From Alkanindiges illinoisensis (lineage in GTDB: Bacteria; Pseudomonadota; Gammaproteobacteria; Pseudomonadales; Moraxellaceae), in assembly GCF_004377485.1 (NCBI RefSeq), contig NZ_SNTY01000014.1:62001-126000 (forward strand): a DNA stretch of 64,000 nt. The letters are read 5' to 3'. Every line of letters begins with the position of its first letter. Positions within the stretch are counted from its first letter, which is position 1. Below the pieces are notes generated by a model. The model searched no databases. It was not told where the DNA came from and was given only the letters and a program-made list of their open reading frames with translations. Below are positions 52,351 through 60,897 of this stretch, in pieces. Position numbers and translations under genes: made by a program.

Positions 52351-55047
52351 TCATGACGCCAGTTTTTGCATTAAATGCTGTGCTTGGGCCTGTTGTTGGG
52401 GATTGCCCTGATTGATCACTTCACCCAGCAGTTCACGGGCACTGGCACGTTCACCCAGATTAATATAGCTTTCAGCCAGTTCAAGGTTGGTCTGCTGGAC
52501 GTCCAGGTTAACCAGAAATGGAAATTCCTTGGCCAGAAAATCTTCTGGACTGGCAGAAGTATCGGCAGGCGTGACTGATACAGTAGCAGTGGACGTTGGC
52601 GTGGTTGAGGTGCCAATGTTGAAGTCCTGATCGTCAAAACCATCAGCCCAGTTGGTATCCGTAACTTCCAGATTTTCCAGATTCACCTGTGGCGTTATAG
52701 GTGCTTTTGCCGCTTCTTTTGGCTGATCCAGTTCAAGGTTAAAGCGGGTTGGCGCTGGTTCGGGCACCTTTACTTCTTCCAGAACAAAAGAATCATTCAG
52801 GTCAAATTCCAGATCAATCGGCGCATCTTCCGGTACGGCTTTGGCTTCAACAGGATTAAAATCAACTGACTTGGCTTGTGGCTGTACCTGAAGTTTACTG
52901 TCAAACTCATCCAGATTCAGGTCAAAAGTGGCTGGTTCAGTCTTGGCAGCAGGTTCCTGAGTAAAACCAAACTCAGCTTCCAGTTCAGCCAGTGACTGGT
53001 CGGCAGCCGAAGAAGGGACTTCCACTTCCTGCGGCATGGCAGGAGCAGAATTTGCATCAAATTCAATAACATTATTTTCAGCAGTGGCAGGTTTGCTACT
53101 TTCAAAATTAAAGCTTAAATCATCAACCGGTGTAAATTCTTCGGCAGGTTTTGGCTGCAACAGCATGCGCATTTTTTCAGCGTGCTGGGTAGTTTCTGGC
53201 TGATTAAACGCTGTAACAATACTAAATTGCTGTTCAAAACCATCAATTTCATTTTGCAAAGCATAAACTTCAAGCAGTTTTACGTGAAGATCAACACGCT
53301 CTGGGTTCTTGCCAATGGCGTCCTTAAGCAGACCAACCGCCTGAGTATAGCGGTCACGCTCGATATAACTTTGTACTTCCTGCAGCACATCAGTTTTTAC
53401 CGCCTGAGCTACAGGCCGGGCAACGGGTACAGGTGCTTCGGTGGCAACCGGTGCCGCTGGGCGAGCAGCAGGCTGTTCTTTTGCAGCAGCCGGGGCAGGG
53501 CGCTTGGTGACGGGGCGCTTGGCTTTGCCACGGGCAACAGGCTTTTTGGCAGATTTGCCCATCAAGACCTTGGCTGCAATTGCACCAATGGCCACCACGG
53601 CTACAGCAATGACGATCCAGATCGGGAAACCCCCGCCACTGTCGCCTTCTGCGGCGCGTGCCATGTTGGGCGCAAACCCAAACAGGCCCATACTGGCAAA
53701 AGCAACAATAGGGAGAATGGCATTGGCTACCTTTTTGGGAGGCAGGGCTTGCAAGGGCTGTTTTTGCGCAGGCAGTTTTTTAGCCTGATTGCGCGTTTTC
53801 AGCTGATGTTCCAGTTCGGCGAGTTTAGCGTTTAGCATGGCGATCTTCTTATCGTTTAGCGCGAGTTGAGCGTCCAGCTCACTCACTTCATGTTGCATTA
53901 AAACTGTTTTACGACGTTCTTGACCAATTTTCAAGACTATTTCGCGCGGCAGCGGTTGAAAACCTACATTTTGACCAGTCGTACTGTTTCCTTGAGCACT
54001 TCCTTGCACATTTGGTGCCACAAGGGTTAGCTCGGCTTTAGGCAGGCGGCCACTACGATTGATTGGCGTACTGCTGGAGGCTGCTGGCGTTTTAGGCGCA
54101 GGCTTGAATGGCGGGGTTGTTTGCGGCGTAGCAACCAGTGCGGTGTTTTGTTCACGCTCTGGCAGGATCAGGGTTGCACCACGCTTGAGCTGGTTCGGGT
54201 TGCCGGCAATAAAAGCATCCTGATTCAGGTTGCGTATCTGCTGCATAATCTGGTCTACAGGCTGCTTGAGCTGTGGTTCCAGTTGCTTGGCAATTTTCCA
54301 CAAGGATTCATTTTTCTTGACCACATGGCGCGGCTGATTTTTTCTGGACGCAGTAGACACTTCAACTTCTTTGGGCACGGACACAGATTTACTGGTAGCT
54401 GGCGGCTGGGCTTTCATGTCAGGCGGCTGGGCATTTGCCACGTTTAGCCTGCGCTCGGTACTGGGCAGCGGGCGTTCATTACGACTGGCTGGCACGTCAA
54501 TGGTAGGCATGCTGGAAGTTGCCAGTGATACTGGAGGCGTGCTGCTGGCCTGAGCTTGTATCTGTACCTGATTTTGAGCTTGTGTGTTTAAGTTAATCAC
54601 TTTCTTGTTTTTATCAGCCGGATCAATCATGGCACTCACCCGTTGCAGGCGTGTATTCTGGCCATTTTTAACCCGCAGTACAAAGTCAACAAACGGTTCA
54701 TTCACCGGCTGGCGGCCACGAATGACAATGACACCACGGTCACTGGAAATGGCTTGAACATTAAAGCTTAATGTTCCGTTATAGGAACCTGATTTCACCC
54801 CAAGGTCAGCCAGTTCCTGAGAGGTGGCCATGCCTACGGAAAGATCCTGCACTCTCACTGCACCAAGATCCGATAATGCAACTTCGGCATAGAATGGTTC
54901 ACCCAGCGCAGACTTGACCTGAACCGGTTGGATAATCAGGGCATGCGCGAGGGACGGCGCAAGCACGGAAGCAGGCACCAGTGAGAAAGAAAACAGGGGT
55001 AATAATCCGGTGCTTAAGCTGGCAAAAAGACGCTTACGCAAGACCAT
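52351..55047 (-). CDS. fimV: FimV/HubP-type polar organiser protein
   Basis: An 898-residue inner-membrane protein that organises type IV pili and twitching or pole functions in Pseudomonas and relatives. Parts in order: signal peptide (to about 38), the FimV N-terminal domain (IIQPVQVKSALGEPFYAEVA), a LysM peptidoglycan-binding domain (about 240-300; HVVKKNESLWKIAKQLEPQL), a coiled coil (about 370-420), one membrane helix (IWIVIAVAVVAIGAIAA), a basic and then Ala/Pro-rich linker, an acidic cytoplasmic region, and a C-terminal FimV TPR-like motif (LELAESYINLGERASARELL). Single gene with its own terminator. Gene name by domain order; type IV pilus genes are not in the window. Confidence 0.9.
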   Translation of the reverse strand: MVLRKRLFASLSTGLLPLFSFSLVPASVLAPSLAHALIIQPVQVKSALGEPFYAEVALSDLGAVRVQDLSVGMATSQELADLGVKSGSYNGTLSFNVQAISSDRGVIVIRGRQPVNEPFVDFVLRVKNGQNTRLQRVSAMIDPADKNKKVINLNTQAQNQVQIQAQASSTPPVSLATSSMPTIDVPASRNERPLPSTERRLNVANAQPPDMKAQPPATSKSVSVPKEVEVSTASRKNQPRHVVKKNESLWKIAKQLEPQLKQPVDQIMQQIRNLNQDAFIAGNPNQLKRGATLILPEREQNTALVATPQTTPPFKPAPKTPAASSSTPINRSGRLPKAELTLVAPNVQGSAQGNSTTGQNVGFQPLPREIVLKIGQERRKTVLMQHEVSELDAQLALNDKKIAMLNAKLAELEHQLKTRNQAKKLPAQKQPLQALPPKKVANAILPIVAFASMGLFGFAPNMARAAEGDSGGGFPIWIVIAVAVVAIGAIAAKVLMGKSAKKPVARGKAKRPVTKRPAPAAAKEQPAARPAAPVATEAPVPVARPVAQAVKTDVLQEVQSYIERDRYTQAVGLLKDAIGKNPERVDLHVKLLEVYALQNEIDGFEQQFSIVTAFNQPETTQHAEKMRMLLQPKPAEEFTPVDDLSFNFESSKPATAENNVIEFDANSAPAMPQEVEVPSSAADQSLAELEAEFGFTQEPAAKTEPATFDLNLDEFDSKLQVQPQAKSVDFNPVEAKAVPEDAPIDLEFDLNDSFVLEEVKVPEPAPTRFNLELDQPKEAAKAPITPQVNLENLEVTDTNWADGFDDQDFNIGTSTTPTSTATVSVTPADTSASPEDFLAKEFPFLVNLDVQQTNLELAESYINLGERASARELLGEVINQGNPQQQAQAQHLMQKLAS

Positions 55048-55140
55048 ACTAAAATTCCATTATGCTAGTGAATGATCTTTTTCCGTAGGAAAATGAAGAC
55101 AATAAATGGGTTGAATAACAAGATGATTTGTAACATAAAT

Positions 55141-55172
55141 GGGCAAGCGACTCAATCAGAGATTGCTTGCCC
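55141..55172 (-). terminator. hairpin after asd
   Basis: GGGCAAGC and GCTTGCCC are perfect arms, partly extended inward. On the minus strand ATTTATGTT follows, a poor T-run. It lies 25 bases after the asd stop and before fimV. Confidence 0.55.
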
Positions 55173-55196
55173 TTGTATGATGCAGGCCGTATTAGA

Positions 55197-56321
55197 TCAG
55201 GCAGACTGATGTTCAATCAACAGGCGTAACATCCGGCGCAGTGGCTCGGCAGCGCCCCATAACAACTGGTCACCCACGGTAAATGCACCCAGATACTGAT
55301 TACCCATGTTCAGCTTGCGCATACGGCCAACCGGAACACTAAGTGTGCCAGTAACGGCAACCGGAGTCAGGTCAGTCATGCTGGCTTCACGGGTGTTGGG
55401 CACCACTTTAACCCAGTCATTGGATTCACGGATCATGGCTTCAATTTCATCCATGGGCACATCCTGTTTTAGCTTGATGGTGAGTGCCTGAGAGTGACAA
55501 CGCATCGCGCCAATGCGCACACACAAGCCATCAATTGGAATGATGTCCTGACCTTGCAGGCCCAGAATCTTGTTGGACTCTGACTGGCCTTTCCATTCTT
55601 CCTTGGACTGGCCATTGTCCAGCTGCTTGTCAATATAAGGAATCAAGGAACCTGCCAGTGGTACACCAAAGTTGGCTTTGGGGAAACCATCGCCACGTTG
55701 CAGTTCGGCCACCTGACGGTCAATATCCAGAATGGCACTGGCCGGATTGTCCAATAAATCCTTAACGCCATCACGCAGGTAGCCCATGCCGCCAATCAGC
55801 TCACGCATGTTTTGCGCACCAGCACCAGACGCCGCCTGATAAGTCATGGCAGTCATCCACTCCACCAGATTGTTCTGGTACAGCGCACCCACAGCCATCA
55901 GCATCAGAGATACGGTGCAGTTACCGCCTACATAATTCTTGATGCCTTTGCTTAAGCCATCTTTAATGACATTGAGGTTCACCGGATCCAGCACAATAAT
56001 GGCGTCATCCTGCATGCGCAGAGTACTGGCAGCGTCAATCCAGTAGCCTTTCCAGCCCTCATTGCGCAGCTTGGGGAAAACGTCACTGGTGTAATCGCCA
56101 CCCTGACAGGTCACAATTACATCCATTTGCTTCAGGGCGCTAATATCAGTGGCATTCAGCAGGGCAGGCGCGGTTTTATTGCCATACGTTGGCGCATCGC
56201 CGCCTGCATTACTGGTTGAAAAATAGTATGGCTCAAAATGCGCAAAGTCATTTTCCTCAACCATACGTTGCATCAGCACAGAACCTACCATGCCGCGCCA
56301 ACCAACCAAACCCACTTTCAT
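55197..56321 (-). CDS. asd: Aspartate-semialdehyde dehydrogenase
   Basis: A 374-residue NADPH-dependent enzyme of the aspartate pathway to lysine, threonine, methionine and diaminopimelate. It starts [19 protein letters not shown] with the nucleotide loop, has [16 protein letters not shown], the catalytic Cys in [24 protein letters not shown], and the substrate His region [16 protein letters not shown]. This is the gammaproteobacterial Asd type. The ATG at 56321 follows GAGG; a longer start at 56372 lacks support. Single gene, divergent from the following membrane nuclease-fold gene. Confidence 0.96.
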   Translation of the reverse strand: MKVGLVGWRGMVGSVLMQRMVEENDFAHFEPYYFSTSNAGGDAPTYGNKTAPALLNATDISALKQMDVIVTCQGGDYTSDVFPKLRNEGWKGYWIDAASTLRMQDDAIIVLDPVNLNVIKDGLSKGIKNYVGGNCTVSLMLMAVGALYQNNLVEWMTAMTYQAASGAGAQNMRELIGGMGYLRDGVKDLLDNPASAILDIDRQVAELQRGDGFPKANFGVPLAGSLIPYIDKQLDNGQSKEEWKGQSESNKILGLQGQDIIPIDGLCVRIGAMRCHSQALTIKLKQDVPMDEIEAMIRESNDWVKVVPNTREASMTDLTPVAVTGTLSVPVGRMRKLNMGNQYLGAFTVGDQLLWGAAEPLRRMLRLLIEHQSA

Positions 56322-56504
56322 ATCATTACGCCTCAAGTCGCATGTCGTGTACAAAGTAGCCGAGTTTAACAAAACTACGACCTGCCTGCACGTTTAGCAT
56401 GCAATAAACCATAAAAACTTCAAATTTTCAGGGCTACTAAATATCCTGCAAAAAATCCTAGAATTAAGGCATGATTAAGAATGAACAATATTGACTGTTA
56501 AAAC

Positions 56505-57611
56505 ATGCCGGAATTCATTTTAAATAGCCTGGAAGTGCTGGCTTTGATCGTGGTATTTGCAACAGCATGGTCGCTGATTCCCCGTGATGAGTGGTGGATT
56601 CGCGATCTTGATTTTCCACGCCTGCAAATCCTGGCACTGGGCCTGACCGATTTTCTAGTATTGCTGGTGCTGCCTACGCCATGGGATGCATGGCGCGCCG
56701 GAATCCTGTTATTACTGGCCGCTGCACTGGCTTACCAGATCAAGATGGTGATTCCTTATACCAGGGTTTGGCCCAAGCAGGTTAAACAGGTCACTATCCC
56801 GCATCCGGATCAGCAGATCTGCATGCTGGTATCCAATGTGCTAACCCCCAACCGCAAGCATTATTTGCTGATTGAACAAATCCGCAAGCATCAGCCGGAT
56901 CTGGTGCTAACGCTGGAAACTGACAAGGTCTGGGAACAGGCGCTAACCAGCATTGAGCCAGATTATCCGCATGTGGTGCGTATTCCGCTGGAGAACCTGT
57001 ATGGCATGCACTTGTACAGCCGTTTGCCGCTTGAGGAAACACAAGTCAAGTTTTTACTGAGCAAGGAAATTCCCTCTATTCATACCACAGTGACCTTGCG
57101 CTCTGGCAAAAAGGTCAAGCTGTATTGTCTGCATCCCAAGCCACCCAGCCCAACCGAAGCCTATGAATCAACCCTGCGTGATGCCGAGTTGCTGACAGTA
57201 GGCCGCCACATTGCCTCTGAAGACCAGACCTGCATTGTGATGGGTGATTTAAATGATGTGGCCTGGTCACGCACTACACAGTTATTTCAGCGCATTAGTG
57301 GCTTGCTTGATCCCCGGGTTGGCCGCCAGTTTGTCAATACCTTTCATGCCAGCTATCCCTTGCTGCGCTGGTCACTGGATCACGTGTTTCACAGTACCGA
57401 TTTTGCCCTGATTACCATGCAACGGCTGCCCAATGTTGGCTCGGATCACTTTCCGGTCTTAACGCGCTTACAATACACGCCATCGGCTCAGGCTGAACAG
57501 CAACCCTTGGACGTTGAGGCCAGTGACCATGAAGAAGCCAGTGAAAAAATCAAGGAAGGCATCGATAAAGCCGAAAAGGTAGTGACAGATAAAATCGTTA
57601 TTGGGCAATAA
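56505..57611 (+). CDS. Membrane-anchored endonuclease/exonuclease/phosphatase family protein
   Basis: A 368-residue protein. Two or three N-terminal membrane helices (residues 8-25, about 40-60 and 64-82) are followed by an EEP-fold domain (about 100-325). Motif remnants are VSNVLTPNRKHYLLIEQIRK, LVLTLETD, IVMGDLNDVAWSRTTQLF and the terminal SDHFPVLTRL, where Asp and His are catalytic in the family. Such proteins hydrolyse phosphodiesters or phospholipids; the substrate is unknown. The last 40 residues are acidic and helical. Followed by the candidate Rsm RNA. Confidence 0.82.
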   Translation: MPEFILNSLEVLALIVVFATAWSLIPRDEWWIRDLDFPRLQILALGLTDFLVLLVLPTPWDAWRAGILLLLAAALAYQIKMVIPYTRVWPKQVKQVTIPHPDQQICMLVSNVLTPNRKHYLLIEQIRKHQPDLVLTLETDKVWEQALTSIEPDYPHVVRIPLENLYGMHLYSRLPLEETQVKFLLSKEIPSIHTTVTLRSGKKVKLYCLHPKPPSPTEAYESTLRDAELLTVGRHIASEDQTCIVMGDLNDVAWSRTTQLFQRISGLLDPRVGRQFVNTFHASYPLLRWSLDHVFHSTDFALITMQRLPNVGSDHFPVLTRLQYTPSAQAEQQPLDVEASDHEEASEKIKEGIDKAEKVVTDKIVIGQ

Positions 57612-57631
57612 TGTGTCAATAAGTGACATTC

Positions 57632-57649
57632 TGTAAGCAATTACTTACA
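57632..57649 (+). promoter_or_regulatory. GacA upstream activating site (exact consensus)
   Basis: TGTAAGCAATTACTTACA fits TGTAAG-N2-AT-N2-CTTACA, the GacA consensus, at every fixed position. A second inverted repeat TGTCA-N5-TGACA (57613-57627) lies just upstream. Confidence 0.85.
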
Positions 57650-57674
57650 TTAAGTGCCGAGTTTAGCGTCTATG

Positions 57675-57890
57675 TTGCCCAGTGGAAAATTTATAAGATA
57701 GCTTCATCAGCGCAGGATATGGCACGGAACAGGCCAGCTAAGGATTAGATACTCTGAAAAGGGTAATGCTGAACGGAAAAGACAGTATCACGGAGCGGAT
57801 ACGGGACAGGGAAAGCAGGTTACAATAACACACGAGAGCACAGCCGCAAGCATTAACCCGAGCAGGCAGGACGCCACGCTCGGGTTTGTG
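57675..57890 (+). ncRNA. Candidate Rsm/Csr-type regulatory RNA (second, stronger copy)
   Basis: The 353-base gap between the EEP-fold gene and the glycosyltransferase holds a perfect GacA site (57632-57649), a possible -10 (TATGTT at 57671-57676), and about 180 bases with nine GGA motifs. Four of these have the preferred A-N-GGA form (ACGGA three times, AAGGA once), with CACGGAGCGGATACGGGACA at their densest. A stem-loop terminator closes it (57855-57886). This is the layout of RsmX/Y/Z and CsrB RNAs, which titrate CsrA/RsmA under control of GacS/GacA. No reading frame of note exists here. The exact 5' end is not determined. Confidence 0.75.
57855..57886 (+). terminator. terminator of the second candidate Rsm RNA
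   Basis: AACCCGAGC and GCTCGGGTT pair perfectly across a 14-base loop, followed by TGTGTTAT, a modest T-run. On the opposite strand it may also stop the glycosyltransferase transcript. Confidence 0.75.
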
Positions 57891-57964
57891 TTATCTGGTT
57901 ATCAAGAATTTATCATCATACAGCGCAATTAAACTTAAAAATACAATATACGCTCAGTCATCAT

Positions 57965-59068
57965 TTACCTTAAGCCAATGACTTCCTGATATAACGCCAG
58001 AGTCTGATCAGTCATTTGGGATAACTGAAAATCCTGTACTGGTGCAGGCGGCATTGGCGTAGCCAGCAACTGGTGAATCTTTTTAAACAACGCTTCGGCA
58101 TTTTCAGGTTCCACCAGCCCGGCGGGATAACAGCGATTGAGGATTTCTGCCACCCCGCCACGGTTCCAGCCCACTACTGCCGTACCCAGTGCCAGTGCTT
58201 CCAGCGTGGTGCGACCAAACGTTTCCGGCTGGGTGGAAAGCGACAGTACCAGGTCACTGGCCGCCAGCCATTCACGAATATCACTGCGGTGGCCAACAAA
58301 GGTCACATACTCTTGCAAATCCATATCCACAACACGCTGCTGTAGCTCATCCAGATAGCCTTGTTTTTTTTCATCGGCGCCACCAACCACCACCCCATGC
58401 ACATTAAATTCCTGTTTTAACTCGCTAATCAGGTTGAGTAGGTATTCATGGCCTTTTAGCCGGGTAATACGGCCAGGAAGGGTGATCAGGGTTTTGTTTT
58501 CCAGTTGCGGAAAAAGCTGATACAGCGTGTTCCACCATGCGGCCGAAGGCTGGTAAGCATAGGGAAATTCTTTGAGATTGATACCGCGATAAATACGCAC
58601 GATGCTGGATTTAGGACAGTGCGGATAATGCTGGTGAATATAGTCCACCACGCTGTCGGATACAGCGATGACACGTTCTGCTTTGGTCATAATGGCACTG
58701 TAAGCATTGACTGAATACATACCATGTACTGTACTAATCAAATGCGGACGGTTTTTTTGGGGAATTTTGCGCAAAGCAAAATAGGTAATCCATGCAGGCA
58801 CTCGCGAGCGCACATGTACAATGTCCGGTTGCTCTTGCAAAATCAGCCGACGTAATGGCCTGACTTTAAACAGACTGCTCAAAGATTTTTTATGAATAGC
58901 CAATTGCAGATGACGGGTGCCTTCCTGCTGCAGTTGTGGTACCAGTCTACCCCCGTTGGACACCACCACAGATTCATGTCCTTTGGCAACTAATGCGCGT
59001 CCAATTTCCAGTGTGCCGCGTTCTACACCGCCACTGTTCAGTTCAGGAAGAAGTTGCATAACTTTCAT
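57965..59068 (-). CDS. Glycosyltransferase family 4 protein
   Basis: A 367-residue GT-B-fold enzyme. It starts MKVMQLLPELNSGGVERGTL, the GT4 acceptor-side loop, and has the C-terminal donor domain LITLPGRITRLKGHEYLLNL, GYLDELQQRVVDMDLQEYVT, FVGHRSDIREWLAASDLVLS and the EX7E-like segment QPETFGRTTLEALALGTAVV. It probably adds a sugar to lipopolysaccharide core or a surface glycan. The start at 59068 is chosen for the family beginning; ATG 59080 and TTG 59089 are in the same frame. It is downstream of an acyltransferase gene on the same strand, which supports a cell-envelope role. Confidence 0.88.
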   Translation of the reverse strand: MKVMQLLPELNSGGVERGTLEIGRALVAKGHESVVVSNGGRLVPQLQQEGTRHLQLAIHKKSLSSLFKVRPLRRLILQEQPDIVHVRSRVPAWITYFALRKIPQKNRPHLISTVHGMYSVNAYSAIMTKAERVIAVSDSVVDYIHQHYPHCPKSSIVRIYRGINLKEFPYAYQPSAAWWNTLYQLFPQLENKTLITLPGRITRLKGHEYLLNLISELKQEFNVHGVVVGGADEKKQGYLDELQQRVVDMDLQEYVTFVGHRSDIREWLAASDLVLSLSTQPETFGRTTLEALALGTAVVGWNRGGVAEILNRCYPAGLVEPENAEALFKKIHQLLATPMPPAPVQDFQLSQMTDQTLALYQEVIGLR

Positions 59069-59232
59069 GGTAGTGCTCATGGGCTGCAACCAAGGTTGGG
59101 AGCCGTTGCTAATTCAGAAGTGCTGTAGTTCAGTGTTTAAAATATTAGGCGGTTTTTTGGTACTGTCAAAAACAGTTTGGTAAATGCGTTTAAGTACCCA
59201 TTGATCCCGCATTTATCGAATAAAGCAGATGC

Positions 59233-60168
59233 CTAGTAAATTCTGACATATCCTTCAGGACGGGTTTTAAAGCGACGGTGAAACCACATGTACTGGGTGG
59301 GGGCCAGGTTTAATTGCTGTTCCATGAGCTGGTTGCTGGTGGTGGCATCAGCCACTTCATCGCTGGTTGGATAGTTTTGCAGGGCTGGCGTAATGTTCAG
59401 GTGATAATGCGGTTTACGGTCATCCTGACGGTAAAAATGCAGGGACATTACAGCCGCATTGGTCATCTTGATCAGGCGGCGCTGTGCCGTTACCGTGGCT
59501 GCCGGAATGCCATAAAAAGGTGCCATCACACCCTGCTTGAGTCCAAAGTCCTGATCCGGTGAATACCATACGATCTTTTTGTCTTTAAGCCGACGCACCA
59601 GCAGGCGAATATTGTCGTGATCAATTTGTTGCTCATAAATGGTATGGCGCGAGCGATAAATCAGCCAGTCCAGCATGGGATTATTTTGCGGACGGTACAC
59701 CACATCCGGTGTGAAATAATAGCTGCACAGCAAGCCACCGGCATCCAGCAGGGTAGAGTGCAGGCCTAGTAGTAAAATGCCACGTTGTTCTGCCTGCGCC
59801 TGTTGCAAGTGTTCAAGCCCGCTAATGCTCACCTTGCCATTAAAGCGCTTGGGGTTGTACCACGCAGTCAGGCTTTCAAAAATGCCAATGCCCATGTTTT
59901 CAAATACATCTTGGCCCATGCGCTGGTATTCAGGTTCAGACAGGCCCGGATAACAAACCCGCAGGTTGGTAAGTGTAGTTTTGCGTCTGGATTTCAGGGC
60001 TTTCCAGAGCAACTGGCCAATGGCACGGCCAAGACTGCGTTGCACCAGCCACGGTGCATAGGCCCAGGGCAACAGCAAGAAAATGCCCAGCCAGATGCCC
60101 CAGTATTTTGGGGCAAGAAACGCAGTTGAGAATTGAGGTTGTGCAGAATGGGGATGTGATGAACTCAT
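59233..60168 (-). CDS. Lipid A-type lysophospholipid acyltransferase (LpxL/LpxM family)
   Basis: A 311-residue membrane-associated acyltransferase. One N-terminal membrane helix (WLGIFLLLPWAYAPWLVQ), the catalytic HX4D motif in LLLGLHSTLLDAGG near residue 134, then VVYRPQNNPMLDWLIYRSR, KDKKIVWYSPDQDFGLKQGV and FYGIPAATVTAQRRLIKMT. It adds a secondary acyl chain to lipid A or a similar glycolipid. The ATG at 60168 overlaps the stop of the upstream lipoprotein gene as ATGA, implying coupling. Which of the Acinetobacter LpxL and LpxM it corresponds to cannot be decided. Confidence 0.9.
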   Translation of the reverse strand: MSSSHPHSAQPQFSTAFLAPKYWGIWLGIFLLLPWAYAPWLVQRSLGRAIGQLLWKALKSRRKTTLTNLRVCYPGLSEPEYQRMGQDVFENMGIGIFESLTAWYNPKRFNGKVSISGLEHLQQAQAEQRGILLLGLHSTLLDAGGLLCSYYFTPDVVYRPQNNPMLDWLIYRSRHTIYEQQIDHDNIRLLVRRLKDKKIVWYSPDQDFGLKQGVMAPFYGIPAATVTAQRRLIKMTNAAVMSLHFYRQDDRKPHYHLNITPALQNYPTSDEVADATTSNQLMEQQLNLAPTQYMWFHRRFKTRPEGYVRIY

Positions 60169-60893
60169 GAACAATGGGCAGTTTTCTTCCAGTCTGCCAA
60201 TTGTGCCGGGGTCGCTGTGGCTAAATCAATGGATAATGCTAGCTCGGAACCGGACTTTTTAAGCTGGCGACCCGGAATTTGCATGTTTTTGGCCAGTTGT
60301 GCCAGAGTTTGCTGCATGCTGGCTTCATCGTATTTGGTCTGGCTGTGCTGAAGCACATAGGCATAGTCACCGCGCTTATGGATAAGCAGGCCAATAAAGC
60401 GCTCATTATTTTGATTTAATACCAGATAACCCGAGGCGCCAAGCTGGGAGCGTACCAGTTTAACAGCGCCCTGTGCTTGTGCCTGGATTTGTGCATTATA
60501 GAGCTGGGCATACAGCTGGCCAATCTGGGTGCTTAAGCCGGAAATATCCTGTGCATTATTTTGTGAATTGACACCGGGCAGCTTGGGGTTGTTGTTCAGG
60601 TTGATGGCATCAATCCGGTAAAAGCGGCCAATCTGGTCAGTAATGCTTAAACTGTTGCCTTCGGGCGTGCAGCTATCCTGTAGGGTCAGCTTGCCTGCCA
60701 GTACGGCTGAATTGAGATCCAGATTGTAGGTTTGTGCTGGGGCGTAATACACCTGATTGGTCTGAGTGAGTGGCTTGTTGGGCTGAATTTTTGCCGCATG
60801 ACCATGCCCAAAATGACTACAGCCACTCATGGCCATAGACAGGCCAGCCATCACCCATAAGGTTTTGATTGGTGTTTTTTTCATACCCAGCAT
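60165..60893 (-). CDS. Lipoprotein of unknown function
   Basis: A 242-residue protein with a signal peptide and lipobox-like AMSGC (KTLWVMAGLSMAMSGCSHFG). After it come a His/Gly/Lys-rich stretch and a domain of about 180 residues with a possible disulfide pair (QDSCTPEGN and the terminal TAHCS). Segment FIGLLIHKRGDYAYVLQHSQ looks like beta structure. No known family. Strong ribosome site (AAGGAGAG). It lies 4 bases after uup and overlaps the acyltransferase start by 4 bases, so uup, this gene and the acyltransferase form one transcription unit. Confidence 0.7.
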   Translation of the reverse strand: MLGMKKTPIKTLWVMAGLSMAMSGCSHFGHGHAAKIQPNKPLTQTNQVYYAPAQTYNLDLNSAVLAGKLTLQDSCTPEGNSLSITDQIGRFYRIDAINLNNNPKLPGVNSQNNAQDISGLSTQIGQLYAQLYNAQIQAQAQGAVKLVRSQLGASGYLVLNQNNERFIGLLIHKRGDYAYVLQHSQTKYDEASMQQTLAQLAKNMQIPGRQLKKSGSELALSIDLATATPAQLADWKKTAHCS

Positions 60894-60897
60894 TGTC

